Source of the DNA: Symbiodinium natans
Taxonomy: Eukaryota; Sar; Dinophyceae; Suessiales; Symbiodiniaceae
Reading direction: 5' to 3'
Assembly (NCBI GenBank): GCA_905221605.1
Contig: CAJNDS010002518.1
Coordinates: 126,001-190,000 of the forward strand
Length of the DNA: 64,000 bases
A model generated the notes under the pieces. That model ran no database searches, was not told where the DNA came from, and saw nothing but the letters and a program-made list of their open reading frames with translations. The position numbers and the translations under genes are program-made. Of this stretch, positions 22,631-36,196 are shown piece after piece. Position 1 is the first letter of the stretch; each line of letters opens with the position of its first letter.

Positions 22631-23299
22631 ATGTAGGAGCCTCGTATCTGCTTCTCCTGGGAGGACTCTATGTGGCCTTCCGCTTGGGGTCCATGGGGCA
22701 CCCTGCCGGCACAGATGCCTGCTTGTCCAGCTGAAATCCGAAGGCATCCTGTTTTATGGCCAACCCTGAGCTTTCTGCTTTTGTAAACAGAGCCTGAACC
22801 CTGACCCTTCTCATCCCAGGACAGTTGACCGTATGTTTCGGGAGGCAAATATGGCCAACTTGGAACGTTTTCCTTCGTCTTCGGGGGCTTCTCTTTCATC
22901 CCGACAAGCCTGTCAAGCCCCCGGAACTCATACAAGTCAACAGAAGCCCTAAGCCCTCAACCCTAAACCCGAAACCCTCAACCCGTTTGAGCTCTTTCTG
23001 TAGGAAAGTTCACAGCACCGCTGTTCTCGCCACTGAGTGGGTTGCTCTACCGCCCTGGAGCCGTGCTACTTTAAGCACCCTTCTCGGCTCGCTTCTCTCC
23101 ACTTCTTCTGTTCGGCACCTCCTGGTCGGGGGAAGTTGAGACACAATGTAGGTATGAATGTACGTGTGCGTATGTATGCATGCATGCGTGCATGCATGCA
23201 CTCAGGTATGTATTGAATGTACTTGTGTTTGCATGTGTGTATGTATGCATGCATGGATACGTGGATGCATTGATACATGGACGCATGTATGCAGCAACG

Positions 23300-23560
23300 A
23301 TGTAATGCAATGTCATGCCATGTAATGCAATGTAATGCAATGTAATGCAATGTAATGCAATGTAATGCAATGTAATGCAATGTAATGCAATGTCATGCCA
23401 TGTAATGCAATGTAATGCAATGTAATGCAATGTAATGCAATGTAATGCAATGTAATGCAATGTAATGCAACGTAATGCAATGTAATGCAATGTAATGCAA
23501 TGAAGTGCAATGTAATGCAATGTAACGAAATGCAATGCAATGTAGTGCAATGTAGTGCAA
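23300..23560. repeat. ATGCAATGTA decamer array
   Basis: Some twenty near-perfect 10-base units; degenerate relatives extend from about 23240 to 23960. Repeated His/Tyr/Ile/Ala/Leu translations on the - strand are artefacts. Confidence 0.9.
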
Positions 23561-23966
23561 TGTGATGTACCGTAATGTATTGCAATGTACTGCAATGTAC
23601 CACCATGCAGTCTAATGTGATTCAATGCAATGTAATGTGCTGTCATGTAATGTAATGTAACGTAATGTCATGTACTGCCATGTAATGTAGCATGATTCAA
23701 TGCAATGTAATGCGGTGCAATGCAATGAAATGCACTGTATGTGAGTGTATGGAAGTGTATGTAAGTCTATGTCAGTGTCTGTCAGTGTATGTGAGTGTGT
23801 AAGTGTAAGTGTATGAATGTATGCATGAATGTATGTATGGATGCACGCCTGTGTGGACTCATGGATGTAATAATGTGCTGTGATGAAATGCAATGTGATG
23901 TGACGTAATGCAACGCGTGGCAATGTAACGCAACCCAATGCAATGCACTGCAATGAAGGCAGACGC

Positions 23967-24375
<409 letters not shown>

Positions 24376-25365
24376 GCTCTGCCCTGTGCAATCGAGAAGA
24401 GGGTAATCTACAGTCTTATTCTCCTGCACCTTCTTGCGTTGACAACTCGTGAAATAGAGCGACCTTGGAGCGCAACTCAACAGGACAGGCCATTGAAGTT
24501 GTCCTTTTTTTTGTTGGTTTAGTTTTTGGGCCCATTGCAATCTCTTGATTTCATGTCAGGGTACCAGAAAGAGATACTGGTTATCCCCCCTCCCTCCCCC
24601 CCCCCTGTCTGCAAGGGGGTTCTTTGCCTGACTGCGTTGCTGGTGGCATAGACGGTGGGGCTGGTGGCCCCAGACCTTTAATCCTAAAAAATCCCAATCC
24701 CCCTAAGCCCTGAGCCTGAAAGAGCACCGGACCTCCTAAGCCTCAAATGTCTGGAACTCCGAAACCCGAAGCCCTAGAAAACCGGGAACTTCTAAACCCT
24801 AATCCCCAATCAAGCCTGCAAGGTATGGGCCAAGCTTCCGGCCCGTCCAGCAAGTCTACCGGCAAGGGAGGCCTTTCGAGGCAGAGCAAGGCCCAGTCAA
24901 GGGCTTGCTGTTGATGGTTTGGGGGGTTAGGATTAGGGTTTGCGTGTAGGGTTTAGGGTTTAGGCTTTAGGCTTTAGGCTTTAGGGGTTAGGGTTTAGGG
25001 CTTAGACATTTCCGGCTTCAGGCTTTTTCGCGGATTCTGAAGGAACGGGGCCTGATCAAAAATGCAATGGCCGGGTTCAGGGTTGAAGCTTTAATTGGGT
25101 TCTCACAGGATCTCATCCGGGCTCTCGGGGCTTGAGGGTTTCACTGTCAACGCTTGCGGCCGAAGTAGGGGTCGTTTTAGGGAGCCAACCCTGGCGCGGG
25201 GCTTGGGTCTTTTGTGCAGCTTCAAGACATGGGATTGCGGACTCCTCTTCCACGGGGATGGGGGAAAGGGGAGGGAAACCTCAGCCCTACATCCCGACCC
25301 CCCTGTAAGAACACCCGTAGCTTGAACCAACCCTTATCAACCCCAGCCCTCTTCGTCTTACCATG

Positions 25366-25427
25366 TTGGGATGTTCCCCCCTTATACTCGCAGTCCTTAC
25401 TAGGGATTATAATAGGGGTACCATCAG
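25366..25427. mobile_element. Family-1 element, half copy C next to an exon
   Basis: Only the left arm is present (TTGGGATGTTCCCCC... CAGTCC... AATAGGGGTACC). It ends in ATCAG, and the AG at 25426-25427 is the predicted acceptor of the exon at 25428. Confidence 0.6.
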
Positions 25428-25501
25428 GCGAGCCGCCCGCTGTGCTGGGCGTGCTGCGGGATGAGACTGTGGAGGAATGGGAGCGGGTCGCGTTGATGCA
25501 G
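25428..25501 (+). CDS. Exon whose acceptor lies at a family-1 half element
   Basis: 74 bases with the frame EPPAVLGVLRDETVEEWERV then ALMQ, followed by a GT donor (25502). The acidic, helical peptide is convincingly coding. Family unknown. The upstream border coincides with the end of the element half copy. Confidence 0.5.
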
Positions 25502-26271
25502 GTCGGTGCCTGGGGCGCTCATGGGGCGAACAGCATTTTGCGGGGTTTTGGGGGGGTTTTCTGTAGTAAAGGCTATGGTATTCTGGGGTGCATAGGGGGG
25601 ACCCTGTTTCTAAGGCAATACCCACACAAAGCATTTGCAGTTGCGGGCTCCCCCCAAGACAAGTCGAACCGCCTTACCCAACGGCGATTCGACAAGGACA
25701 TCTTATACAGAGGTGCCAGCAAGGGACCCCAAATGTAGCAAGACGCCTAAGCAAAAACCAAGCCAAAACCAAGCCAAAGCCCTCCAATCCTAAAGCCCTA
25801 GGCCCTGAACCCTGAACCCTAAACCCGTTAAGCCAAGTCCAGGGCAGTGCCCCTGACTCGACAGTGCACGGGCAGGCTCATGCTGGCGTGCTTGATGGCG
25901 CCCTGCAGCTTGGACAAGTGTAAGTACGCACTTAGATACCCAGGCAGTTATTCTGGGAACTAACAGCCACATGATGAGCACGGTTTTGGCTTTTGAAATC
26001 ATTGCTACGGTAATGGAAAGTATGCACATATATGTTTATACACGTACACATGCACCTTCCATGTCCTGTTTCCAAAGCTCAAAGGCGTACAAGCCTGAAT
26101 CCTGAATCCTGAATTCTCTGCAGAATGCCGAAACCTCATTGCTAAAACTTGCACTGCCCAGGCAGCTCACTGGCATGTACCACAATCGCTTCACCCAGCA
26201 GTTTGATGCGCCCAAGCTGACTTCAGTCAGTGCATGGGCTTGTGCTTAGGAGCAGATTGGGCCCCTAACAG

Positions 26272-26313
26272 GCATTTGTGGAGTACCAGCGCCAGCAGCT
26301 GAAAGAGGTCCAG
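26272..26313 (+). CDS. Short coiled-coil-like exon
   Basis: AFVEYQRQQLKEVQ between cccctaacag and a GC donor (26314). Heptad-like charged sequence; family unknown. Confidence 0.4.
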
Positions 26314-28982
26314 GCGCACCCAGCACAAAACCGCTGCAAAGCGCAGCAGATGGCAGAGTTTTCTCGGCCAGGCCTCCTGAGGCAACATCCTGCGCATCGG
26401 GCGCAGGCGGTGGCTTCTAGTGCACAGTTTTTGTCGGCGCTCAATGTTTCAGTGACGGAGAACTGTGGCATCAAGGAGTAAGCACACGGGAGACTAGCAA
26501 GAACAAAAATGAGAGAGAAGTCCCAAAATTGTTCTTGTCGCAGGCAGATACCAGAACGCTCATCAAGAATGCTTTCCGTCGTAGCCATGATTCATAGAGC
26601 ACATCTGTAAAATTGCAAAATGCCTGTGGCTCTGAACTATGGGTGCAGGCCAGTCGCAGATGAGGGTGATCTGACGATCAGCCAAAGACTTGCTACGTGA
26701 TCGTCGCGTCTCTTCCGCTGGTTGACTTAAATAGGCTCACAGAGAATTGCAAAACTGCAAGTGCAGCCACAGCACACCGAAGGGTTGTGCCTGCAGATGC
26801 TCCAATCCAAGATGCGGGGCGTTGTTTTCATGTGCCTACTATCCGGGCTCAGCCATTCTGTTGGCTTGGTCATTCCTTAAGAAGGCAAGAAGCAGTTCTG
26901 CATGCAGATGTTTTCCTGCGGTTTCTTCAACATCTATTCACATGGGAAGCTGAGACACCGACAGCATTAGCCCATTTCCTTAGTCACTTATACCCACCCC
27001 CCGGGTCCTTCATGCTGCGAGAATGGCTGCAGTGGAGGCACCTGTTAGCAGACACCTTCGTCTTAATTGCCACAACGGTGCAGATGTCAGGCAGAGGCGG
27101 TGTGCACCAACTGTGGGAGTACGATCCTGGCAAGATGGGCAGAGTCCTGAGTCTGAGTCGCAACAGAGGTTGTGCATGACATGGCCAGATACCATGCCCA
27201 GATTGCAAGAGGCCTTTTGCAGACATTGCGGAATTGTCAAGACCCGAGCTTCCTCGCAAAGGGCTGCAAGCATGGCGCGTTGCAACTGGCGCGCTCAGGC
27301 GTCCCCCGGTGCAAAGTCGGTGCCTCTGAGGGCTTTCACAGCCTCCCGAGCATGCCGAAGGTTTTTCGGAACAGGGACTTTCTGCCAACAGCACTGCCTT
27401 CAAATTAACAGAGTTTCTACAAGGGGACCCACTTGCCAAGCTGGTCATGTAGAGGTTCTCACCCAGGTTCTCACCGGAGCTGCGCGATCCTGCACAGGCA
27501 GGGCAGCTCCGCGACAGTCGGTTTGCAATCGTTTTCATCCGATTTGCGTAAGCAGAGCCGGTGTTGCTTCGAACGAGTACGCTTTTTGTTCTCTGCCTCG
27601 GGTGCAAGGCCGTCCTTGAGCCGGTGTGCAGGGCTAAGTTGTGGAGATCACGCTTGTGCAGGTAAAGCCCCTGTCGGCAGCTTCTTGCTGTTATCTGGGT
27701 ATGCAAGGGGCCGCGGAACACGCGCCGCTCAATTTCTAGAAAGTCTTCAGGCCCTTCGGCACACGTTGCGATTGTGCATTTTGGCGGCGCTGCCTTTTGT
27801 TGTGCTCTGGGAGCATGTAGCAGTGACCACGGTGATTCAGGACGCACCATCCCGACGCACACACAGCGTCAGCGAAATGTTGCTGCACTTGGAGCTTCCT
27901 GGCTGCAGCTCCCACTTCAGCTACAGTTGGGATGCAGAAGTAGTTTCGCAAGCCGTGCCTCAGAAGTGACAGAGCACTGCAGCACCTTCTCTTGCTTTAG
28001 GGATGCTGCAAGTGCAACACGAGAGCTGACCCATGCGGTGGCTTGTCTTCGGCAAGGAAGTCCTACGCCCACTGCGCGCCGTCGGAGGTGGGAACAACGG
28101 GGTCTCCGGCGCATCCCTGAGGTTCCTGACAGCACCTTGGATCACTCTGGCCACCAAGGGCTCCCAACCCCCAGGCCATAGCCCACACAGACCCCCCTAA
28201 GCTTCCCCAAGACTCGGAACCGTCAGCCGCGCCATGGCAGGTGGAGAAGCGTGTGGTGCTTCTTGAGCAGCGCGTTGGGCAGGCACGAGAGGCCGCTGGG
28301 TGCTCTGGGGAGTGCTGACCACCCTGATGCCGGGAGTCTGCAGCCGTTTGCAATACCTCAGACTTTTTTAGGGGTCGAAGCATGTTCGACCCTAAGCCTA
28401 AGCCTGAGCTCATGAAGATTGTGCCCCTCAAAGCCATCTGGACCCCAAACCTCAAGCCCTGGCGCGCCCTCGGCCTGCGAGCTATCTACCTCGATTCTTT
28501 CGCGCAAAAAAAGAATCAGGGATTCAGACGTCGTCTCTTGTACCCCTAATCTCTTGTCTTTTCTTTTAAAGGGAAGCCCAGGAGAGAGGGGCGCTCTTTC
28601 CCCGTTGCTCTTATCGGCTCTGAGTGCCACGCAGTGCCAGAGGAAGGCACAGTACAGGACGGCGAAGATGGACGTGAAGGCCGGGTTCGGGTTTAGGGTT
28701 TAGGGCGTAGGGTTCTAGGGTTCTAGGGTTCTTAGGTTCTTAGGGTTTCTAGGGCTTTTCTTCTTCAGGCGTTCAGGGTTTAGGGTTCCTAGGGTTTAGG
28801 GCCTGGGGTTTGGGCGGCTCAGGGTTCGGGGTTTAAGGGTCTGGGGTTTAGGGTTTAGGCCCTTTAGGCTTTAGGATTCAAAGTATGCCCGTTCTGCATC
28901 CGATCCCGTTTTGCTCAAGGCACATGGTGGCACCAACGAGATCGTCAGTGGCTGCCCGCAGGCAAGTGCCCAGCATGCCTAG
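26314..28982. other. Region without a supported gene
   Basis: Several open frames of 100-290 codons overlap on both strands between 26.6 and 28.2 kb. They are Ser/Arg/Cys/His-rich, lack domains and contradict one another, so I do not call them. The region has few telomere-type repeats until about 28690, where TTTAGGG variants return. A frame near 28885-28970 has a CPFC...CPAC spacing that could be a small zinc-binding exon. Confidence 0.35.
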
Positions 28983-29119
28983 CTACTTGGAGGTTCATGG
29001 TACTTCTTAGCCAAATATATCTGTGCTTCTAACCATATTAGGGCACTTGAGGGGCTTATAAGTGGGTATAAGTACAGTTATCATTGGTTCATTGATAAGT
29101 ACCATGAACCTCCAAGTAG
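28983..29119. mobile_element. Family-2 palindromic element, copy 1
   Basis: A 137-bp element with perfect 23-base terminal inverted repeats at 28983-29005 and 29097-29119 (core ACTTGGAGGTTCATGGTAC). No coding capacity. The arms recur at 47077-47210 and, partly, at 36888-36904. Confidence 0.75.
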
Positions 29120-29492
29120 GCAGGTAGTCAGTGCCACAGCCAGCATTGTCTCCAAGCTGGTACCAGTGAAGCTAGCTCCGCTTAGGGCCACTTGTGCAAT
29201 CGAGACTAGAGACGTGCAAGTCGTGAAGTGCGACCATGCAGGATCAGGCTTGTGAGAAGCCGGACGCCTAGTTTTTCGACACCAGTGTTTCCATGCCACT
29301 GTTCATGTGATTTGCAGTCGCGGGCCTTTGCTGCTCCAGCCTAGTGCAGTCGTAATGAGCTTCCCATCAGATGTGGAACCAGTGGGGGCAGAGAAATCAG
29401 AGTCGAACCCTAACTTAAGAACCCTAAACCCTAAACCATCAACCCTAAACCCTAAACCTGGCACTTGAAAAGGGGTCTACGAGGATTCTTAG

Positions 29493-29530
29493 CGGCTCAG
29501 GCCGTCCTCCAGCAGATGTATGCTGACAAG
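29493..29530 (+). CDS. Short exon (12 codons)
   Basis: AQAVLQQMYADK between gattcttag and a GC donor (29531). Helical; family unknown. Confidence 0.3.
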
Positions 29531-29619
29531 GCGCTTTGGACCGGCGCTGGGGGTGATCGAGGAGGCACTCGGTGATGTTTTGGAAGCCTCCAAGTTTCTG
29601 TGGAGGGTTAATTAGTACA

Positions 29620-30060
29620 ACAATATATTTTTTATTGATAATATCAATAATATTAATAATATTAATAATATTAATAAAAACACTAATAATATCAATAATA
29701 TTGATAATATTAATAATATTATTAAGATTAATAGCATGAATAATACTAATAAATAAAACTAAAAAGATAAACAACTCATAATATTAATCGTACTAATAAA
29801 TTAATAGTATTAAAAACAAACTATTCATAATATTAACAGTATTAATAGTATTACAAAATACTACTAATATTATTAATACTGTTAATATAGTTCATATTAT
29901 TAATACTCTTTCATATTATGAATAAGATTAATAATATTGATATTCTGAATATTATTCATGTTATTAATATCATTCATATCAGGAATAGCATCAGCATCAT
30001 TTATATTCTTCATATTCTGAATATTATACTCTAGATATATATATATATATATATTGTTTT
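29620..30060. repeat. AT-rich AATAATATT tract
   Basis: Degenerate trinucleotide and hexanucleotide A/T repeats (taataatatt, attcatatt) ending in a TA run at about 30035-30055. Not coding. Confidence 0.9.
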
Positions 30061-30310
30061 TTTAATTTATATTTCTAATCTTCAAAATCCTTTGATCTCC
30101 AGTATAAATGCCCGAGTTGCCAGGAGTTGCCGGGCACCGGAAAGCTCCATACGAGCATGGTAATGGGTAGATCTGAAAGATCAGCGCCTCGGCAGCACGG
30201 ATTTTCATGCTCAGAAACCCAAAGTTATCCTAACCCTGAACCCTAAACCCTAAACCCTAAACCCTAAACCCTGAACCCTGAACCCTGAACTCTAAACCCT
30301 AAACCCTAAG

Positions 30311-30341
30311 CCCTGTTTACGAGCCGCCGCTGCGGGCCGAG
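30311..30341 (+). CDS. Short exon (10 codons)
   Basis: PVYEPPLRAE between ccctaag and a GTGACC donor (30342). The acceptor is itself a CCCTAAG heptamer. Low support from length alone. Confidence 0.25.
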
Positions 30342-30862
30342 GTGACCCCTCCGCGCCGATGTCCAGGGCAAGAGACGGACGATGTGTTGTTCGGCTTGCC
30401 TGAGGAGGCACTGTTTTGTGTATCCCATCTCATCTCGCTCGGGGTTTGGAGAGATTGAGGGTGTCCGGGGAGAGCTTGGGTTCATGGTTTTTCCAATGCT
30501 TGGCGCTTGCTTTCCTTGACCTGTAGAGTGTCCGGGCTCAGGGTTTGAGAATTTTCGTGTTTCATATGTTGGGAGTTGGGACTCCACCATCCCACATTGC
30601 AAGGCAACGTCTCGCCTGCCCCTTCGCCAGGCTTGGTGTTGGCGTGCTAGCCTTCTGACATGACATTGCATTGAGCACCCTAGCCCTAGACCCCAAACCC
30701 TAACCCTAAACCCTAAATCTTAGAACTATACTCGAAACCCTACACCCTAAACCCTAACCCTAAACCTTAAACCCAAAACCCTAAACCCTGCACCCTTAAC
30801 CCTAACCCTAAACTTTGCCGCTGCCATCCGATCACCAGACTGGGCGGCCGACTGGAACGGTC

Positions 30863-31022
30863 TAGGGTTAGGGTTAGGGTTAAGGGTTAAGGGTTAAGGG
30901 TTAAGGGTTAAGGGTTAAGGGTTAAGGGTTAAGGGTTAAGGGTTAAGGGTTAAGGGTTAAGGGTTAAGGGTTAAGGGTTAAGGGTTAAGGGTTAAGGGTT
31001 AAGGGATAAGGGTTAAGGGTTA
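30863..31022. repeat. GGGTTAA heptamer array
   Basis: After three GGGTTA hexamers, some twenty nearly perfect GGGTTAA heptamers follow, then GGGTTTG. It is a homogenised variant distinct from TTTAGGG. Confidence 0.95.
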
Positions 31023-31399
31023 GGGGTTTGGGGTTTGGGGTTTGGGGTTTGGGATTTAGGGTTGCTCCTTGTTTTCCTTCGTGGGGCCTCTATGCTTTAG
31101 TTGATGGGTCTGGTCCGCCTGGCTCTGGCTGCTGGGAGGTTGTAGGGTTTAGGCTTGATTGTTGTTTGTTTTGTTGAAGTCCAAGGAACCCTAAACCCTA
31201 AACCCCTAAGCCCTAAACCCTAAACCCCTAAGCCCTAAACCCTAAACCCTAAACCCTAAACCCAAACCCTACGGAGTGGAAGGCGTCGGGGTTTGGGAGC
31301 CAAAAGCCAGCGATCGCGCCCGGTCTTCCAGGCAAACAATTTTGGTTCATTGTCTCCAGAGCCTTCCAACGAGGAGGCACCCCGTCAGTGCGACCTTCA

Positions 31400-31500
31400 A
31401 CCCCTAAACCCTAAACCCTAAACCCTAAACCCTAAACCCTAAACCCTAAACCCTAAACCCTAAACCCTAAACCCTAAGCCCTAAGCCCTAAGCCCTAAGT
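31400..31500. repeat. CCCTAAA array
   Basis: Perfect heptamers, with CCCTAAG at the 3' end. A similar array is at 31189-31270. Confidence 0.9.
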
Positions 31501-31520
31501 GCGACCCTCAACCCCAAGCT

Positions 31521-33770
31521 TTAAATTCCATAGTGGCGCGCCCGGAGTTCACCAGAAGGTAAAGTTCTGCCTCGTTTTTCTTCAATTTTTCGGATGAAGG
31601 GTTGGGGCTTCAAAGGCCAGATATTCTCTCCCAGGCACGGCACGAAGCAGTGCTTAGTCGTCCGGCATGAGATTTTCTTTCTCAGTGTGTGGATGCCAGG
31701 ATGCCAGGTTTCCAGATGACGAGTGTCCTTTCCCACCTTTCCTCTGGGCTGCCTACGGGCCAGCCAGCGTGGACAAGAGGACCGAACTGCTTGAGGGGCT
31801 TGATCGGGACGAAGGCGAAAACATGTATGTCCCGAGCATGTGTCGGCCATGTGGTGGAAGTGGTCAGGCTTTTCTTGTAGCAAAATGCGGTGCGGATGTG
31901 CATGGAAAAGCCCAACTCTGGCTGCCAAAGCCCGAACCTCCAGACGATTGTTGAAAAGCAAGCCATCTTCCTGTCGGCCAGGACACGGTAACCGTCCCTC
32001 GGAAGCAAGACGCGGGTGATGGTTCAGTCGCCCACCCCATCACACACATAGTGGATTTTGGATTACCATTGATGGCTTGTTGCGGCCATCTCCAGTTCAG
32101 CAGATCTTTGAACACGAGAAGCAAATGTGAAGCCCGAGTCCCGGTTGAGCAGGGCCCCAGCTTCACCTAAAGAGGGAAGTGTGTTGTTCTTGCAGCAGTG
32201 GTCGTGGGAGTGGCAGTGACAGATAGTGACAGCAGAAGCAGTTCGTCATCGAGTAGTTAGTAGTGGCAGTGGTATTTTCAGTGGAAGCGGGAGGGGGAGT
32301 GGGATTTGGGAGTGGAGTTGGCGGGGTTTACCCAGGGGCCGTCGCCCTAAACCCTAAACCGGAGCTTCACCACTAAGAATGTTTAAGGGCTCCTCAACAC
32401 AAACCCTAAACCCGAAACCCTAAACCCTAAACCCTTCGACTTCTGAGTAGTTGTACAGCGGGGTGTGTCGACCGCCTCGACCCAGCGGAGGGCAACAACC
32501 GAAAGCTCCTGAGATCGGTGGCTGAACCCGGCTCAATCCTGTGTTAACCTTAGCGAGGCAGGTCAGGCCGAGTGAGGCCCAGATGGCAAAACAGGATCGG
32601 TTGAACACGGGAGGGCTCGGATCAGCAAACGACAAGGCCCGGATCGGAAGACATCTGAGCCCGGATCAGAAAACAGGCGCGTTCCGTCTGCGGACGCAGC
32701 TGCCTGGCTCAGAAGCTCTGGCAGCAGGCAGCCAGAGCCTGGTCTCTGATGCGGCCCGTCTTGTGATCATGTTTCCTGATCCGGTCCCTCTAAACCCTAA
32801 ACCCTAAACCCTAAACCTTAAACCCTAAACCAGAAACCCTAAGCCCTTGTGTTTGCCGATCCGAGGCCCTTTGTTTTCCGAGCGGGTCGTTCATGTCTTT
32901 GGATTCGGCTACTGCGTTTGCCGATCTTCTTTTCTGATTTGGGCCTTGCTCAGGTCAGGCGGAGGGAACCAAATACCAACGCCTGAACTCACGTCTCCAT
33001 GAAGAATGTCCAAAAAATGACGAGAGAGGGGAGGGGGGGGGGCGTGGTGTGCGAGGGAGGGGATTAGAGGAGGGAAAGACAGGAGGTTTGTATGGGAACC
33101 TTTGACTCTCATGGCCCCGGGGTTTCAGGCCCGTTTCCCGGAATTTTCGCTTCAGCAGAGCTCACAGCCCAGGTTTGATGATTGGCGAGGAATTCTGACA
33201 GGCCGACCCGCGAGTGGCCTTGGATTGCTTTGGTGTCCCATGTGGCAGGGCTAGTTTGAGGCTACTTTGTGAGAACAGCACATGATCGGCCGTAGTCATG
33301 CAGTTGTGTTAACTAGCCTGGCGCCATGCACGACACCAGGAGCAAGCATCGATTTTTGAGTGTCCGGAACACCATTCAAAAGATCAGCCAGCAAATTTGC
33401 AAGCACCTGCTTGCGAAATTTCGACACTCTGTGCTGGATTTGCGTGGCTCTCTTTTGCCCAGACAGCTGGGAGTAACTCTTCAAAGTAAGCTTAAGCTGG
33501 TGTTCCGGAGACATCGCCTGTAGTTCGGCGAGCCCATAAACTGTCCAAGCTTGCGCACAGGCAGGGAAGGGTGGTAGCAAAGCTCGAGTGAACTCCTTTG
33601 GTCCTTTGACCGCTCTTGCGTTCGACGGATCCAGGGCGTTGAGACTGGACAAGACCATTGCCACTGATTGTCTGCTTGATTGATGCTCCCAGCCGTTTCT
33701 CTTCTCAATGCCCGCGATATCGCTGAAATTTCTCGGCAGCTTCGACGTCGCTGCTTCTGCTTCCTCTGCT
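31521..33770. other. Region without a confirmed gene
   Basis: Open frames of about 95-145 codons overlap on both strands at 31521-32166. One on the - strand (31682-32008) reads WRFGLWQPELGFSMHIRTAF and could be a retained coding fragment, but no family is recognised. The rest, to 33770, holds short CCCTAAA runs and unassigned sequence. Confidence 0.3.
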
Positions 33771-33773
33771 TCC

Positions 33774-34007
33774 CTAAACCCTAAACCCTAAACCCTAAAC
33801 CCTAAACCCTAAACCCTAAACCCTAAACCCTAAACCCTAAACCCTAAACCCTAAACCCTAAACCCTAAACCCTAAACCCTAAGCCCTAACCCTAAACCCT
33901 AAACCCTAAACCCTAAACCCTAAACCCTAAACCCTAAACCCTAAACCCTAAACCCTTAACCCTAAGCCCTAAACGCTAAGCCCTAAACCCTAAACCCTAA
34001 GCCCAAA
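33774..34007. repeat. Long CCCTAAA array
   Basis: About 33 heptamers, mostly perfect in the first half, one of the longest uniform arrays in the window. Confidence 0.95.
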
Positions 34008-34620
34008 GATGACGCAGCCGAATCGAACCTGCCGGCGTTTCACTTCGGTGCGGAGCGTCGGCCGCACAGAGCAGAGCGGTGCTCCTTTCGCGCAGCGGCT
34101 GCAACGAAACGTATTTTGGGGGCCCTACTGTAGCCAAACAGCTCCTGGAGCCCTAAATACTGTTCCCCTTCCCCTAACCCTAACCTCCCCTGCCCTCCCA
34201 AAAGGGGCGCCGAGTAGGTATAACTCGGATCTGTTGTGCCATGGGGCCACTCATATGGAGTTTTTGTGAATAGTGGGGGGGAGGGGATGAAGACGACTGC
34301 AACCTTGGTGGCGGGGTGGGAGCATGACTCGTCGGTGATCTCAAGACTTGAGTAAGCTGCAGGAGGCCTGTCATGACTTATGAGTCAGTGTAGGGCCTCG
34401 TGGGACAGCCTCCTGCACATTCAAAGTCGACAAAGTCTATGAAGTAACAGGCTTCAAAGAGATTCTCTTTGACGAGCTCAGAAATTGGTTTTCCAGTTCG
34501 AGCCAGTTAAGGACCCTTCTTGGGCCTCGCTCGGATTGTCAGAGAAGAGGCGAGGACCATCTTTAAGGTGCCTAGCAGGACAGGAACCGGACCCATTTTG
34601 ACCGGCCGATGGCCGCGCAG

Positions 34621-34682
34621 AACATCGATAAGGACATGATAACCCTTGAGAAGCTCATGCTGTTTCATTTTGAGGACTGGAG
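34621..34682 (+). CDS. Coiled-coil-like series, exon at 34.6 kb
   Basis: After ccgcgcag the frame reads NIDKDMITLEKLMLFHFEDW and ends at a GT donor (34683). This begins a run of short exons with Lys/Glu/Leu/Gln-rich helices on the + strand up to 48.7 kb, possibly one long coiled-coil protein. Linkage is inferred from strand and character only. Confidence 0.4.
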
Positions 34683-35082
34683 GTCCCCGGAGGCCCGCGC
34701 TTGTTGGACTTGCTGCGGGCTTATCCGAAGAGCGAGAACCTTCGAAAAAACAAGCTGGGGGGCCTTCGCCCAGCGTTGTTCAGGTCCTGCTCAACTTATT
34801 CCCTAATTCGACTTTAGAACCTTGGATGTCCACGCAGCTACCCCTCGTTTTCCTTCGCCAAAAGCGAAGCTTAATGCGCCCAAAAAACAGCAGACAGGAT
34901 CGGATGCTGAAATCTGAGTGCGAGGTTTCTTGCCTGGCTGCTTGTCATGTCCAGGGTTCGGGGCTCAGGGCTCAGGGCTCAGGGTTTAGGGTGTAGGGTT
35001 TAGGGTGTAGGGTTCATAAGGTCTGGGGTTTATAAGGTTTAGGGTTGCAAGCTCAGGGTTTAGGACTTTTGTTGTGCCAAGT

Positions 35083-35188
35083 TTGGGGGATTTTTCCCCT
35101 TATACTAACAGCTCCGTTATAGGGATGATCGTACCGTACCGACTATAGTCCCTATGAAGGACTGTTAGTATAAGGGGGAAGATCCCAA
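35083..35188. mobile_element. Family-1 palindromic element, copy D
   Basis: Left arm TTGGGGGATTTTTCCCCTTA then TACTAACAG; right arm GGACTGTTAGTATAAGGGGG...GATCCCAA. About 106 bp, with a longer centre than copy A. Confidence 0.7.
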
Positions 35189-35567
35189 CTCCAAACCTAA
35201 GTCCTCAAACTCTTCACCCCCAAGCTCTAAACCCAAAGTCCTCAAACTCTAGACTCACCCCTGAGCCCCAAAGCCTAGACCCGACATCCTCAAGCTCCTA
35301 AAGCCCAAGCCCCATACCAAAATCCTGAATCCTCAAACTCTGAACCCAAGCCCTAAACCCTAAACCCCCTAAGCCCCGGCGCCCGAAGCCTGAGATCTCA
35401 AGCTCTAAACCTCAGATCCTACATGCTCGAGCTGCAAGCCAACCTCAAACCTAAGCCAAAAGTCTTCAAACTCTGAACGCCAAACCCTAAACCCTAAACC
35501 TTCACACTCCAACCCCCCAAACTCTCTAAACACCAAACTGCGCTGGGGTGCTGCTGCTCTTCGCCAG

Positions 35568-35603
35568 GGGGAAAGCTCTCGGATTCAGACCCTTTACGAG
35601 CAG
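35568..35603 (+). CDS. Coiled-coil-like series, exon at 35.6 kb
   Basis: GESSRIQTLYEQ between cttcgccag and a GTGAGA donor (35604). The donor is close to the general eukaryotic consensus. Confidence 0.4.
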
Positions 35604-35657
35604 GTGAGAAGGCTACAAGAAGGCCAGGGCTAGGGCTAGGGCTAGGGTTTAGGGTTT

Positions 35658-36196
35658 AGGGAGGTTAGGGAGGTTAGGGAGGTTAGGGAGGTTAGGGAGG
35701 TTAGGGAGGTTAGGGAGGTTAGGGAGGTTAGGGAGGTTAGGGAGGCTAGGGAGGCTAGGGAGGCTAGGGAGGCTAAGGAGGCTAGGGAGGTTAGGGAGGT
35801 TAGGGAGGTTAGGGAGGTTAGGGAGGTTAGGGAGGTTAGGGAGGTTAGGGAGATTGGGGAGGTTGGGGAGGTTAGGGAGGTTAGGGAGGTTAGGGAGGTT
35901 AGGGAGGTTAGGGAGGTTAGGGAGGTTAGGGAGGTTAGGGAGGTTAGGGAGGTTAGGGAGGTTAGGGAGGTTAGGGAGGTTAGGTTAGGGAGGTTAGGGA
36001 GGTTAGGGAGGTTAGGGAGGTTAGGGAGGTTAGGGAGGTTAGGGAGGTTAGGGAGGTTAGGGAGGTTAGGGAGGTTAGGGAGATTAGGGAGGTTAGGGAG
36101 CTTAGGGAGCTTAGGGAGGTTAGGGAGCTTAGGGAGCTTAGGGAGCTTAGGGAGCTTAGGGGGCTTAGGGAGCTTAGGGAGCTTAGGGAGCTTAGG
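35658..36196. repeat. GGGAGGTTA nonamer minisatellite
   Basis: About 60 tandem 9-base units with blocks of GGGAGGCTA and GGGAGCTTA variants. The reading-frame-preserving period gives a long Leu/Thr/Ser or Leu/Pro/Asn translation on the - strand that I treat as an artefact. It may derive from a TTAGGG-like unit with GAG inserted. Confidence 0.95.
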